A stretch of DNA of 46,343 bases. It comes from Paraburkholderia bannensis NBRC 103871 (lineage in GTDB: Bacteria; Pseudomonadota; Gammaproteobacteria; Burkholderiales; Burkholderiaceae). The DNA lies in the NCBI RefSeq assembly GCF_000685015.1, contig NZ_BAYA01000046.1:1-46343 (forward strand). Reading direction: 5' to 3'. Below, piece after piece: positions 8,339-16,229 of this stretch. The notes below the pieces were generated by a model that had not been told where the DNA came from, did not search any database, and saw only the letters and a program-made list of their open reading frames with translations. The position numbers and the translations under genes are program-made. Positions within the stretch are counted from its first letter, which is position 1. Every line of letters begins with the position of its first letter.

Positions 8339-9130
8339 TCAGTGCGCGTTTCGATCCTGATGGCTCGACACGAACTGGCGGAAGCGCTCCGACTTCAGTT
8401 CGCCGAACACTTCCTGCGGCGTGCCGTCCGCGTCGACCAGGCCTTGATGCAGGAACATCACGCGATTCGACACATGCTTCGCGAAGCCCATTTCGTGCGT
8501 GACGACCAGCATCGTGCGGCCCTCTTCCGCCAGTGCGCGCATCACGCGCAGCACTTCACCTACGAGTTCCGGGTCGAGCGCCGACGTCGGTTCGTCGAAC
8601 AGCATGACCTTCGGGTGCATCGCCAGTGCGCGCGCAATCGCCACGCGTTGCTGCTGGCCGCCCGAAAGATGCGCGGGATAGTGGCCGCGTTTATCGGCGA
8701 GCCCGACTTTCGCGAGCAGTGCTTCGCCCTCTTCCATCGCTTCGGCGCGGGTTCGCTTGAGCACGCGCATCGGCCCTTCGATGAGGTTCTCCATCACGGT
8801 CATGTGCGACCAGAGATTGAAGTTCTGGAACACCATGCCAAGCTGCGAACGCACGCGATCCACCTGGCGGCGATCTTCGGGTTGCAGCTTGCCGTCGCGG
8901 CGACGCTTCATTTTCAGCGCTTCGCCTTCGAGGGCGACGGTGCCGTCGTCCGGCATTTCCAGCAGGTTCAGGCAGCGCAGAAACGTGCTCTTGCCCGAGC
9001 CGCTCGCGCCAAGAATCGAAATGACGTCGCCCTTATGGGCGTCGAGTGAAATGCCCTTCAGGACGTGGTGATCGCCAAAGGACTTGTGGATGTTCTTGAC
9101 GGACAGGGCGACCGGTGCGGCTGCGTTCAT
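8339..9130 (-). CDS. Polar amino-acid-type ABC transporter ATPase
   Basis: 263 residues of the HisP/GlnQ class. Walker A is GASGSGKST (about 36-44), the Q-loop MVFQNFNLW, signature LSGGQQQR, Walker B VMLFDEPTSALDPE and the switch VTHEMGFA. It powers import by the two permeases encoded just upstream on the same strand, with gaps of 33 and 35 bases between these genes. The downstream 87-base gap leads to the MIO-less lyase, so the imported molecule is probably that enzyme's substrate, such as histidine or a histidine betaine. Confidence 0.93.
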   Translation of the reverse strand: MNAAAPVALSVKNIHKSFGDHHVLKGISLDAHKGDVISILGASGSGKSTFLRCLNLLEMPDDGTVALEGEALKMKRRRDGKLQPEDRRQVDRVRSQLGMVFQNFNLWSHMTVMENLIEGPMRVLKRTRAEAMEEGEALLAKVGLADKRGHYPAHLSGGQQQRVAIARALAMHPKVMLFDEPTSALDPELVGEVLRVMRALAEEGRTMLVVTHEMGFAKHVSNRVMFLHQGLVDADGTPQEVFGELKSERFRQFVSSHQDRNAH

Positions 9131-9163
9131 GAGTGACTCCGTAATATCGATCAGGACGGCCGG

Positions 9164-9910
9164 TCAGGATGCGGCGCGAGGGGTTTCGAGCGACGTCAGC
9201 TTGCGCGCGGGCGCAGTGGGCGCGGCGCGCAGGTGGCGCGACAGGCGCTTTTCCAGCATGCCGATCAGTCGCACGATGATGAAGTTGAGCGCAAGGTAAA
9301 TCAGCGCAGCGCAGGTAAAAACCTCAGTTGTCCGATAGGTTTGCTGAATGATCTGCTGGGCCACGCCCGTCACTTCCCAGACCGTCACGAGGCTCGCGAG
9401 CGCCGTGGATTTCACCAGCAGCACGGCTTCGGTCGAATAGGCGGGCAGGCACTGTCGCAGCGCAATCGGGCCAATCACGCGGCGCAGCAGCGCGAAGCCC
9501 GAGAGGCCGATCGAGTAACCCGCCTCGATCTGGCCGACCGGCACGGCCATCAGGCCGCCGCGAATGATTTCGGCGGTATAGCCCGCCGTGCACAGCGCGA
9601 GCGACAGCACCGCGCAGACATAGGGTTCGCGCAGCACGGGCCACAGAAAGCTTTCGCGGATCACGCCAAACTGCCCGAGGCCGTAATAGACGAGAAACAT
9701 CTGGATCAGCAGCGGCGAGCCGCGAAACACCAGGATATAGGCGCGCGCGAAGCGGTTGGGCAGCCAGTGCGGGGACACGCGCATGGCCACGATCACGAGC
9801 GAAAGCAGTCCGCCGATGACGAGCGAGGCGAAAAACAGTTCGAGCGTGGTCGGCACCGCTGCGATCAACTGGCGCAGCGTGTCGAGCAGGAAGTCGATAT
9901 CGATATGCAT
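9164..9910 (-). CDS. ABC transporter permease, HisM/GlnP class
   Basis: 248 residues from ATG at 9910; a longer reading frame upstream overlaps the preceding permease and is discarded. Several membrane segments are visible (LELFFASLVIGGLLSLVIVA near the N-terminus; CAVLSLALCTAGYTAEIIRGG). The EAA loop that contacts the ATPase reads QIEAGYSIGLSGFALLRRVI. YGLGQFGV and FRGSPLLIQ are typical of the polar amino-acid permease family. It forms a heterodimer with the neighbour at 9946-10668. Confidence 0.92.
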   Translation of the reverse strand: MHIDIDFLLDTLRQLIAAVPTTLELFFASLVIGGLLSLVIVAMRVSPHWLPNRFARAYILVFRGSPLLIQMFLVYYGLGQFGVIRESFLWPVLREPYVCAVLSLALCTAGYTAEIIRGGLMAVPVGQIEAGYSIGLSGFALLRRVIGPIALRQCLPAYSTEAVLLVKSTALASLVTVWEVTGVAQQIIQQTYRTTEVFTCAALIYLALNFIIVRLIGMLEKRLSRHLRAAPTAPARKLTSLETPRAAS

Positions 9911-9945
9911 GTCGGGTTCCGTCGCGGGGTCGGTGGGTCGGGGGG

Positions 9946-10668
9946 TCAGTTGCGCGCGAAGTTGCGCTTGAAGGACCGGCCCACGTACGCTTCCGCGCGG
10001 CCGAAGATGCGGTTCGATACGCCCGTCATCGCCAGATAGAGCGCGCCGCCCGCGACGAAGAACAGGAAGTATTGGTGCGTGGAACCGGCCGCCACCTGGC
10101 TTGAGCGCAGCAACTCGGCGAGACCCGTCACCGAAATCAGTGCGGAGTCCTTGAGACTGAGCTGCCACACATTGCCGATGCCCGGCAGCGCGAAGCGGAA
10201 CACCTGCGGAATCAGGATGCGGCGCGCCATCGTCAGCGTCGGCATGCCGATCGCACGTGCAGCTTCGAGTTCGCCGCGCGAGACCGCCAGCACCGCCGCG
10301 CGATAGACCTCGGCCTGATACGCACCGGAGATCATGCCCACGGCCACCGCGCCGATCAGGAACGGCGGCACGCCGACGAAGCCGTCGGCGCCAAACAGCT
10401 GGCCGATGCTCGTCACGAGCGCCGATCCGCCGAAGTAGAACAGATAGATGACGAGCAGCTCGGGCACGCCGCGAAACACGGTGGTATAGCAATCGCCGAG
10501 CACGCGCAGCACGCGAAAACGCGAGAGCTTGGCCGCCGCGATGAGCCCGCCGAAGACCGCGCCCAGCGCGAGCGCCGCAATGGTGAGCACGACCGTCATG
10601 AGTGCGCCGAGCAACAGCACGCCGCCCCAGCCTTCGGCGCCAAAGCCGAGCATTTCGATCACTGACAT
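9946..10668 (-). CDS. ABC transporter permease, HisQ class
   Basis: 240 residues. The family hallmark FRGVPELLVIYLFYFG lies near residue 65-80, and the EAA loop is GELEAARAIGMPTLTMARRILIP. The N-terminus is hydrophobic (LLLGALMTVVLTIAALALGAVFGGLIAAA). It is the first permease gene of the operon, 78 bases after the binding-protein gene, and pairs with the permease downstream. Confidence 0.92.
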   Translation of the reverse strand: MSVIEMLGFGAEGWGGVLLLGALMTVVLTIAALALGAVFGGLIAAAKLSRFRVLRVLGDCYTTVFRGVPELLVIYLFYFGGSALVTSIGQLFGADGFVGVPPFLIGAVAVGMISGAYQAEVYRAAVLAVSRGELEAARAIGMPTLTMARRILIPQVFRFALPGIGNVWQLSLKDSALISVTGLAELLRSSQVAAGSTHQYFLFFVAGGALYLAMTGVSNRIFGRAEAYVGRSFKRNFARN

Positions 10669-10746
10669 GGTGACTACCTCAAACGAACAAGCAGGTTCAG
10701 GCTAGATTCGGCATGGGAGACCGCGACGGCCTCCCATGCGCATCGA

Positions 10747-11607
10747 TCAGGGCGTGACGTCGGTCTTGAACCACTTGAGCGCGAGCTTCTTGACCGTGCC
10801 GTCGGCTTGCGCGGCGGCGATGGCGGTGTCGAATTTCGCCTTGAGGTCGGTGTCCTGCTTGCGGAAGGCGAGGCCTTCGCCCGGGCCCCAGACCGGGCCG
10901 GCGATCTGCGGGCCGGCCATCACGATGCTGCTCGAATCAGGCTTGCCTGCCGTGGCGGCGTAGTAGGTGACGTCGTCAAACGAGGCGTCGATACGACCGT
11001 TGGCCAGGTCGAGGTCGCGCTCGGGCGAGGTCTTGTAGACGCGGATCGACGCGACGTCCTTGAAGTTGTCGTTCACGAAGCGCGTGTAGATCGTGCCCGA
11101 TTGCAGGCCGATGGTCTTGCCCTTGAGCGCCTTGCGCAGGCCGTCGATGGCGGGCAGGTTGCTGCGCGCGTCATTGTCGAGCTTCACCTGGCTTGCGTTG
11201 GCCGCGGCCTTCGGCAGGATCTTGGTGTCGGACACGGCGAAGGTCGCGGGCGTGGCGGCGTAGGGCTTCGAGAACGCGAGGATCTTCTCGCGGTCGGGCG
11301 TGATCGAGATGGCGTCCATCAGGACATCGAACTTGCCGGCCTGGAGGCCCGGGATCATGCCGTCCCAGTCCTGCGTGACCAGGTTGCACTGCAGCTGCGC
11401 GCGGGCGCAGAGATTGGCGACGAGTTCCGGTTCGAAGCCGCCGAGCTTGCCGCCCGGCAAGGTCAGGTTCCACGGCGCGTAGCTGCCGTCGAGCGCGATC
11501 GTCACCGTTTTCCATTCCTTCGCGCTGGCGTTGCCGCCTGCCAGCAGTGCCGCGCCGAACGCGGCTCCGATCAGGGCCTTGACCAGTCTGGTGCACTTCA
11601 CCTGCAT
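10747..11607 (-). CDS. Periplasmic amino-acid-type solute-binding protein
   Basis: 286 residues from ATG at 11607, preceded by AAGGAG. A Sec signal peptide (LIGAAFGAALLAGGNASA, cut near residue 29) leads into a type-II binding fold: VTIALDGSYAPWNL, GGFEPELVANLCARAQL, WDGMIPGLQAGKFDVLMDAISIT and the phosphate/carboxylate-contact-like segment GLQSGTIYTRFV. It resembles HisJ/ArtJ/NocT proteins that bind histidine, arginine, octopine or related compounds. A longer in-frame extension to 11922 is rejected because it covers the promoter region and lacks a signal peptide. It is the first gene of the operon. Confidence 0.92.
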   Translation of the reverse strand: MQVKCTRLVKALIGAAFGAALLAGGNASAKEWKTVTIALDGSYAPWNLTLPGGKLGGFEPELVANLCARAQLQCNLVTQDWDGMIPGLQAGKFDVLMDAISITPDREKILAFSKPYAATPATFAVSDTKILPKAAANASQVKLDNDARSNLPAIDGLRKALKGKTIGLQSGTIYTRFVNDNFKDVASIRVYKTSPERDLDLANGRIDASFDDVTYYAATAGKPDSSSIVMAGPQIAGPVWGPGEGLAFRKQDTDLKAKFDTAIAAAQADGTVKKLALKWFKTDVTP

Positions 11608-11670
11608 GTCGCCACTCCTTGTAGTCGAGCTAACCGTGATGAGGCGGGCGCACCGTGTGGCCCGTCCGTG

Positions 11671-11682
11671 TTGTCTAGACAA
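11671..11682. promoter_or_regulatory. Palindrome TTGTCTAGACAA, candidate HutC operator
   Basis: A perfect 12-base palindrome 64 bases upstream of the binding-protein start. HutC operators in Pseudomonas have TTGTA-TACAA-type arms, so TTGTC-GACAA is a fair candidate here. The remaining divergent gap (11608-12045) must also hold the promoters of this operon and of the phosphatase; I could not place a convincing -35/-10 pair. Confidence 0.4.
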
Positions 11683-12045
11683 GATTGAGGCAACAAAATG
11701 CAGGACGCAAGCGCTTTTCAATAAAAACGGGTCGATCCAGGGAATGCCCTGGGAAACCCTGTCGAATGCACTGGGATGGCGCATTCCGCGGACGAATATC
11801 GAGTCATTTCGCCGGATTGAAGCGGTTCGGACGGGGTTTGGATGCGGTTCGCAGACTGGAAATCGCCATGAGTTAACTAGACGACTTATCGCGGATCGTA
11901 TTGCGCGGCACGCGCCGCGCACCAGCCGGTGTCATAGCGAGGTCACGCAAGAAAGCCATCGTTTCGCCGGCATTCAGCGACATTTCCCCTGCAAAACTCG
12001 CAGCGCGGCACGCGATCGCGCTGTCCAGTCACGAGGCGATTCGAC

Positions 12046-13758
12046 ATGACGAAGAAAAATATCCCGGATACACCGTCCCATGATGCAGCCAGCGGCGTCT
12101 CGCGCCGCGGCTTCCTGAAGCTCGCCGGCGCGTCCGGCTTCGCGAGCGCGGCGGGCGCCGCTGCCGCGCTCAGCGGCGTGGCGAAGGCCGATACGGCAAC
12201 GCCCGACGGCACGCCCGAGCAGATCCACCTGACCTGGGGCGCAGACCCGACGAACGAAGTCGTGGTGTCGTGGGCGTCGCTTGCGGCCGCCACGCATCCG
12301 CGCGTGTTCTACAACCCGGATCGCGGCCGCCGCGAACGCGTCGATGCGATCCAGCGCACCTACACGGACGGCCTGACGGGCGTGGTCGTGTTCACCTATC
12401 ACGCGCGCCTCACCGGCCTGCATGCGGATACGACCTATCGCTACGAGGTCACCGCCGATAACGACAGCCACGCGGGCAGCCCCTTCAGCGCGAGCTTCAA
12501 GACCGCGCCGCGCGGCCGCAAGGCGTTCCGCTTCACGAGCTACGGCGACCTGGCCACGCCCAACACGGGCTGGGTGCTGTCGTCGCCGCAAAGCCGCTTC
12601 GCGGTGGAAGCCGTCGAGCGCTTCCAGCCGCTGTTTCATCTGCTGAATGGCGACCTTTGCTACGCGAACCTGAATCCCGCGCACCAGACCGAGGTGTGGC
12701 GCGACTTCGGCAACAACGCGCAGACGTCGTCGTCGAACCGTCCGTGGATGCCATGCCCCGGCAATCACGAAATCGAGTTCTACAACGGCGCGCAGGGGCT
12801 GGACTCGTATCTCACGCGCTACACGCTGCCCGACAATGGCTCACGCTTTGCGGGCCGCTGGTACAGCTTCCGCGTGAGCAACGTGCTGTTCGTCTCGCTC
12901 GACGCCGACGATGTGGTGTACCAGGACGCCGCCGCCTTCGTCGCGGGCCCCGCGCCGCTCACGCCCGCCGCCAGCACCGGCAATGCGCCGCTCGCCGCAG
13001 GCACGTCGTTCTACGTGCGCGGCTACAGCAAGGGCGAGCAGACGCGCTGGCTCGAAAAGACGCTGCACCATGCGTCGCAGGACGACGATATCGACTGGAT
13101 CGTCGTGCAGATGCACCAGGACGCGCTGAGTTCGTCGAAGACGGGCAATGGGTCGGACAAGGGTATCCGCGAGGCGTGGCTGCCGCTATTCGACCGTTAT
13201 GGTGTCGATCTGGTGGTGTGCGGCCACGACCACGATTACGAGCGCAGCTATCCGGTGCGCGGCTGCAATCACCACGCGGGCGTGGACGCAAACACGGGCG
13301 AGCCGGTCGATACGCTGCAGCCGAAGCCGGTCGCGCACGCGCAACTGTCCCAGGCGAGCGCCAATACGTTCGACACGAGTCACGGCACGATTCACCTGAT
13401 TCTCGGCGGCGGGGGCACCAGCGCGCCGCTCGACGTGTATGGCGTGGATATCGGCAACGGCAATCCGCAGGCAAAGATCTTCACGAAGCCCAACCGGCCG
13501 GTGCCCAATACGGCTGCGAACGCGGTGCCGGGTTCGTATGTGCGTGCCGGCGCTGACGCGCTCGAAGACGCAATCTGGTCTGCGCAACGCGATACGGGTA
13601 CCGGTTATGGGATCGCGGTGTTCGACGTGGATCCCGGCGAGCACGGCGGCAAGACCACCATCACGATGAACTACTATCACGCGCCGGGCGCCGACCAGAC
13701 GCCCACGCCGAACTACGAGCTCTTCGAGACGGTGACGCTCACGAAGTCGCGCGGCTAA
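12046..13758 (+). CDS. Tat-exported purple-acid-phosphatase-like metallophosphoesterase
   Basis: 570 residues. The N-terminus has a twin-arginine signal (SRRGFLKLAGASGF, RR at about 20-21) ending before KADTATPDG. A fibronectin-like purple acid phosphatase N-domain spans about 58-155 (QIHLTWGADPTNEVVVSW). The metallophosphatase core follows with the motifs YGDLA, NGDLCY, GNHEIEF, VVQMHQD and GHDHDYERS, which supply the dinuclear metal ligands of this family. It should hydrolyse phosphate esters in the periplasm or outside the cell. It is monocistronic, divergent from the ABC operon. No Pho-box was recognised upstream. Confidence 0.88.
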   Translation: MTKKNIPDTPSHDAASGVSRRGFLKLAGASGFASAAGAAAALSGVAKADTATPDGTPEQIHLTWGADPTNEVVVSWASLAAATHPRVFYNPDRGRRERVDAIQRTYTDGLTGVVVFTYHARLTGLHADTTYRYEVTADNDSHAGSPFSASFKTAPRGRKAFRFTSYGDLATPNTGWVLSSPQSRFAVEAVERFQPLFHLLNGDLCYANLNPAHQTEVWRDFGNNAQTSSSNRPWMPCPGNHEIEFYNGAQGLDSYLTRYTLPDNGSRFAGRWYSFRVSNVLFVSLDADDVVYQDAAAFVAGPAPLTPAASTGNAPLAAGTSFYVRGYSKGEQTRWLEKTLHHASQDDDIDWIVVQMHQDALSSSKTGNGSDKGIREAWLPLFDRYGVDLVVCGHDHDYERSYPVRGCNHHAGVDANTGEPVDTLQPKPVAHAQLSQASANTFDTSHGTIHLILGGGGTSAPLDVYGVDIGNGNPQAKIFTKPNRPVPNTAANAVPGSYVRAGADALEDAIWSAQRDTGTGYGIAVFDVDPGEHGGKTTITMNYYHAPGADQTPTPNYELFETVTLTKSRG

Positions 13759-13804
13759 ACAGTCGCGCGCTTCATCGAGCCTAGGCGGCGCACGCGTCTC
13801 TGAT

Positions 13805-13837
13805 GAGACTCAAGCGAGACTCAAGCGAGACTCAGGC
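13805..13837. repeat. Three 11-base tandem repeats
   Basis: GAGACTCAAGC occurs at 13805 and 13816, and with one change (GAGACTCAGGC) at 13827, running into the 3' end of the binding-protein gene. On the minus strand each unit carries a stop codon, so the repeat backs up termination of that gene. Confidence 0.7.
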
Positions 13838-14800
13838 GAGACCGGGCGCCGCCGCCTGCTGCACGTCCACGCGTCTGGGCACGAGGCCCAGTTCGTGGAA
13901 GGTATCGGCGATTTGCTGCTGTTCGCCGAGAATGGGCTTCGTGATCGCGACGGTGCCGAATTCGGTGCGATCGATTGCCTGCTGCACGATGGGCGCGGGC
14001 AGGCCCCAGAGCCTGGCCAGCTCGGCAGCGTAGTCCGCGCGATGGGTCTTGCCCCATGCATCGGTCTGCGCGATTTCGTCGATGACGATGCGCAGCACGT
14101 CCGGATTCTGGCGCGCGTAGTTCTGCGACGAAAAATAGAACCCGCGGTTGCCGTCCACGCCGCTCGCATCGGCGAGCAGGCGTGCGCCCAGGCTCGCCTG
14201 CGCCGCCGCGTAAAACGGATCCCAGATCACCCAGGCATCGATCGAGCCGTTCTCGAACGCCGCTCGCGCATCGGGCGGGGCCAGGAAAACGGGGCGGATA
14301 TCGCCGTAATCGAGGCCATGCTTGCGCAGCAGCTGCACGAGGAAAAAGTGCACGTTGCTGGCCCGGTTGAACGCGACGCGCTTGCCCTTCAAATCCGCCA
14401 CGTCGCGCAGGGGGGAATTGCGCGGCACGATCACGGCCTCGGAGCGCGGACGCGGCAGCGTCGCCGCCACATAGGCGAGCGGCGCGCCCGCGGCCTGGGC
14501 GAAGATAGGCGGCGCATCGCCTACGTCGCCGAAATCGATCGAGCCCACATTGAGCGCTTCGAGCTGAACCGGGCCAGCGTTGAACTCCGTCCAGGTGACG
14601 CTCACGCCCAGCGGCGCAAGACGCTTTTCCAGCGATCCACGGCCCTTCAGGAGGCTTAGCGCGCCCTTCTGGTTGCCGATGCGCAGCACACGCGGCGCGG
14701 GGGCCGCCAGCGCGCCTGGCACATGCAAGGACGAGAACGCAGGGAGCGCCGCGGCGGCGGCGCCCAGCGAGCGTTTGAGGAAATCGCGGCGTGTGCTCAT
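13832..14800 (-). CDS. ssuA: Aliphatic-sulfonate-type ABC substrate-binding protein (no transporter partners nearby)
   Basis: 322 residues from ATG at 14800. A TTG at 14833 would add twelve residues but spoil the signal. The signal STRRDFLKRSLGAAAAALP has a twin arginine. The mature fold is SsuA/TauA-like: RIGNQKGALSLLKGRGSLE, WTEFNAGPVQLEALNVGSIDFG, GDAPPIFAQAAG, IWDPFYAAAQ. Family members bind sulfonates or taurine for SsuBC-type import. Here no permease or ATPase gene is adjacent; it lies 121 bases downstream of the cytochrome gene on the same strand, so it may be co-transcribed with the molybdenum hydroxylase genes or use a transporter encoded elsewhere. Confidence 0.82.
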   Translation of the reverse strand: MSTRRDFLKRSLGAAAAALPAFSSLHVPGALAAPAPRVLRIGNQKGALSLLKGRGSLEKRLAPLGVSVTWTEFNAGPVQLEALNVGSIDFGDVGDAPPIFAQAAGAPLAYVAATLPRPRSEAVIVPRNSPLRDVADLKGKRVAFNRASNVHFFLVQLLRKHGLDYGDIRPVFLAPPDARAAFENGSIDAWVIWDPFYAAAQASLGARLLADASGVDGNRGFYFSSQNYARQNPDVLRIVIDEIAQTDAWGKTHRADYAAELARLWGLPAPIVQQAIDRTEFGTVAITKPILGEQQQIADTFHELGLVPRRVDVQQAAAPGLA

Positions 14801-14921
14801 GGGAGGTCTCTTGAATCGGTTCGAAAGGTTCAACCGATTCTACGAAGCACGCCGCCAAAGCCTAACGATGGAGTTTTCCAATTCAAAGCAGCGTGCGGAC
14901 TAAGGCGCACGCCGCGTCCTG

Positions 14922-16229
14922 TTATGGCGCCGTCTCGCTGCGGATGCGCGCGGCAGCGGCGGCAACATCAGTCCACGCAGGCTGGCCCGCGATATCGGTG
15001 CGCAGATAGTTCGCCAGCGCAGCCAGTTGCGCGTCGTTGAAGTTGTAGCGGAACGCGGGCATGTAACCGAGATCGCGCGTCGCCGCATGCCCGATACCGC
15101 CCAGCAGCACGCGCAGCACGTTGTCCGGACTGTCGGCATAGAGGTTCGTGTTGAAAGCGAGTCCCGGACGCACGCCGAACAGCACCGGTGCGTCGTTCAC
15201 GCGATGACAGCCCGCGCATGCGCCGCCAAACAACGCAGCGCCGGTCTGCGCACGCGCGGCCATGACGCCGTCGCTCAGGACGCCAAGCGTGACTTCACGC
15301 TGCGCGAGATCCGCAGTCGTTCCCATGTTGAGCGGCGCGAACGAAGCCACATACACGGCAATGGCGCGCACGTCGTCTTCGGGCAGCATCGACAGTTGCT
15401 CGACGACGGGCGCCATGGGCCCGGCCGCAACGCCGTGGCGAGCGCTATAGCCCGTGCGCAGATAGTCGTAAAGATCGTCGGCGTTCCAGGCGATGGGCGC
15501 GCGCGACGCCGTGTTGAGCGCGGGAACGTGCCAGCCGTCGACCACGCCGCCGCCGGCGAACAGATCCGCGCCGCCGCGTTCGGCGCCGAACGCATTGCGC
15601 GGCGAATGGCACGCCGTACAGTGTCCCGCCGATTGCACCAGATAAGCGCCCCGGTTCCACTGCGCGGAGCGCGCGGCGTCGGGCTTCCACGGCGTGCGAT
15701 CGAGGAACAGGAGGTTCCAGCCCGCCATCAGGATGCGCAGGTTGAACGGGAACTTGAGTTCGGACGGCGGCGGCACCGAATGCACGGGCGCTTGCGTCAT
15801 CAAGTACGCGTAAAGCGCGCGCATGTCCTCGTCGTTCAGGCGCGTGAACGACGTGTAGGGAAACGCGGGATAGAGATGGCGTCCCTCGCGGTCGACGCCG
15901 TGGCGCATGGCGCGCTCGAACGCTGCATAAGGCCACGCGCCGATCCCGGTTGCGCGGTCGGGCGTGAGATTGGAGCTGACAATCAGGCCGAACGGCGTAT
16001 CGAACCGTCCGCCGCCCGCATTGCGCACGCCGCCCGGCGCGGTGTGGCAGACGGCGCAATCGCCGGTGCGCGCGAGACGTTCTCCGCGCGCAATCTGGGC
16101 GGCGCTAAAGTCATTGGTGCCGGGCGGCGCTGCGGCGATTTCCGGTTGATGCGCAAAGAGCGCGAAGCCGCCGGCTGCGATTGCGACAAAGGCGACGATG
16201 CCCGCAAGCCATCGATTTCGAAGTTTCAT
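14922..16229 (-). CDS. Membrane-anchored triheme cytochrome c, electron acceptor of the molybdenum hydroxylase
   Basis: 435 residues with an uncleaved-looking N-terminal membrane segment (residues 8-26) and three c-type heme motifs: CAVCH at 58-62, CTACH near 207 and CAGCH near 340. Methionine ligands probably lie in the MPAF and similar segments. This is the cytochrome subunit type found with periplasmic alcohol and aldehyde dehydrogenases. Its ATG overlaps the stop of the large-subunit gene (ATGA at 16226-16229), so it is translated with it and presumably passes electrons from it to the respiratory chain. Confidence 0.9.
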   Translation of the reverse strand: MKLRNRWLAGIVAFVAIAAGGFALFAHQPEIAAAPPGTNDFSAAQIARGERLARTGDCAVCHTAPGGVRNAGGGRFDTPFGLIVSSNLTPDRATGIGAWPYAAFERAMRHGVDREGRHLYPAFPYTSFTRLNDEDMRALYAYLMTQAPVHSVPPPSELKFPFNLRILMAGWNLLFLDRTPWKPDAARSAQWNRGAYLVQSAGHCTACHSPRNAFGAERGGADLFAGGGVVDGWHVPALNTASRAPIAWNADDLYDYLRTGYSARHGVAAGPMAPVVEQLSMLPEDDVRAIAVYVASFAPLNMGTTADLAQREVTLGVLSDGVMAARAQTGAALFGGACAGCHRVNDAPVLFGVRPGLAFNTNLYADSPDNVLRVLLGGIGHAATRDLGYMPAFRYNFNDAQLAALANYLRTDIAGQPAWTDVAAAAARIRSETAP

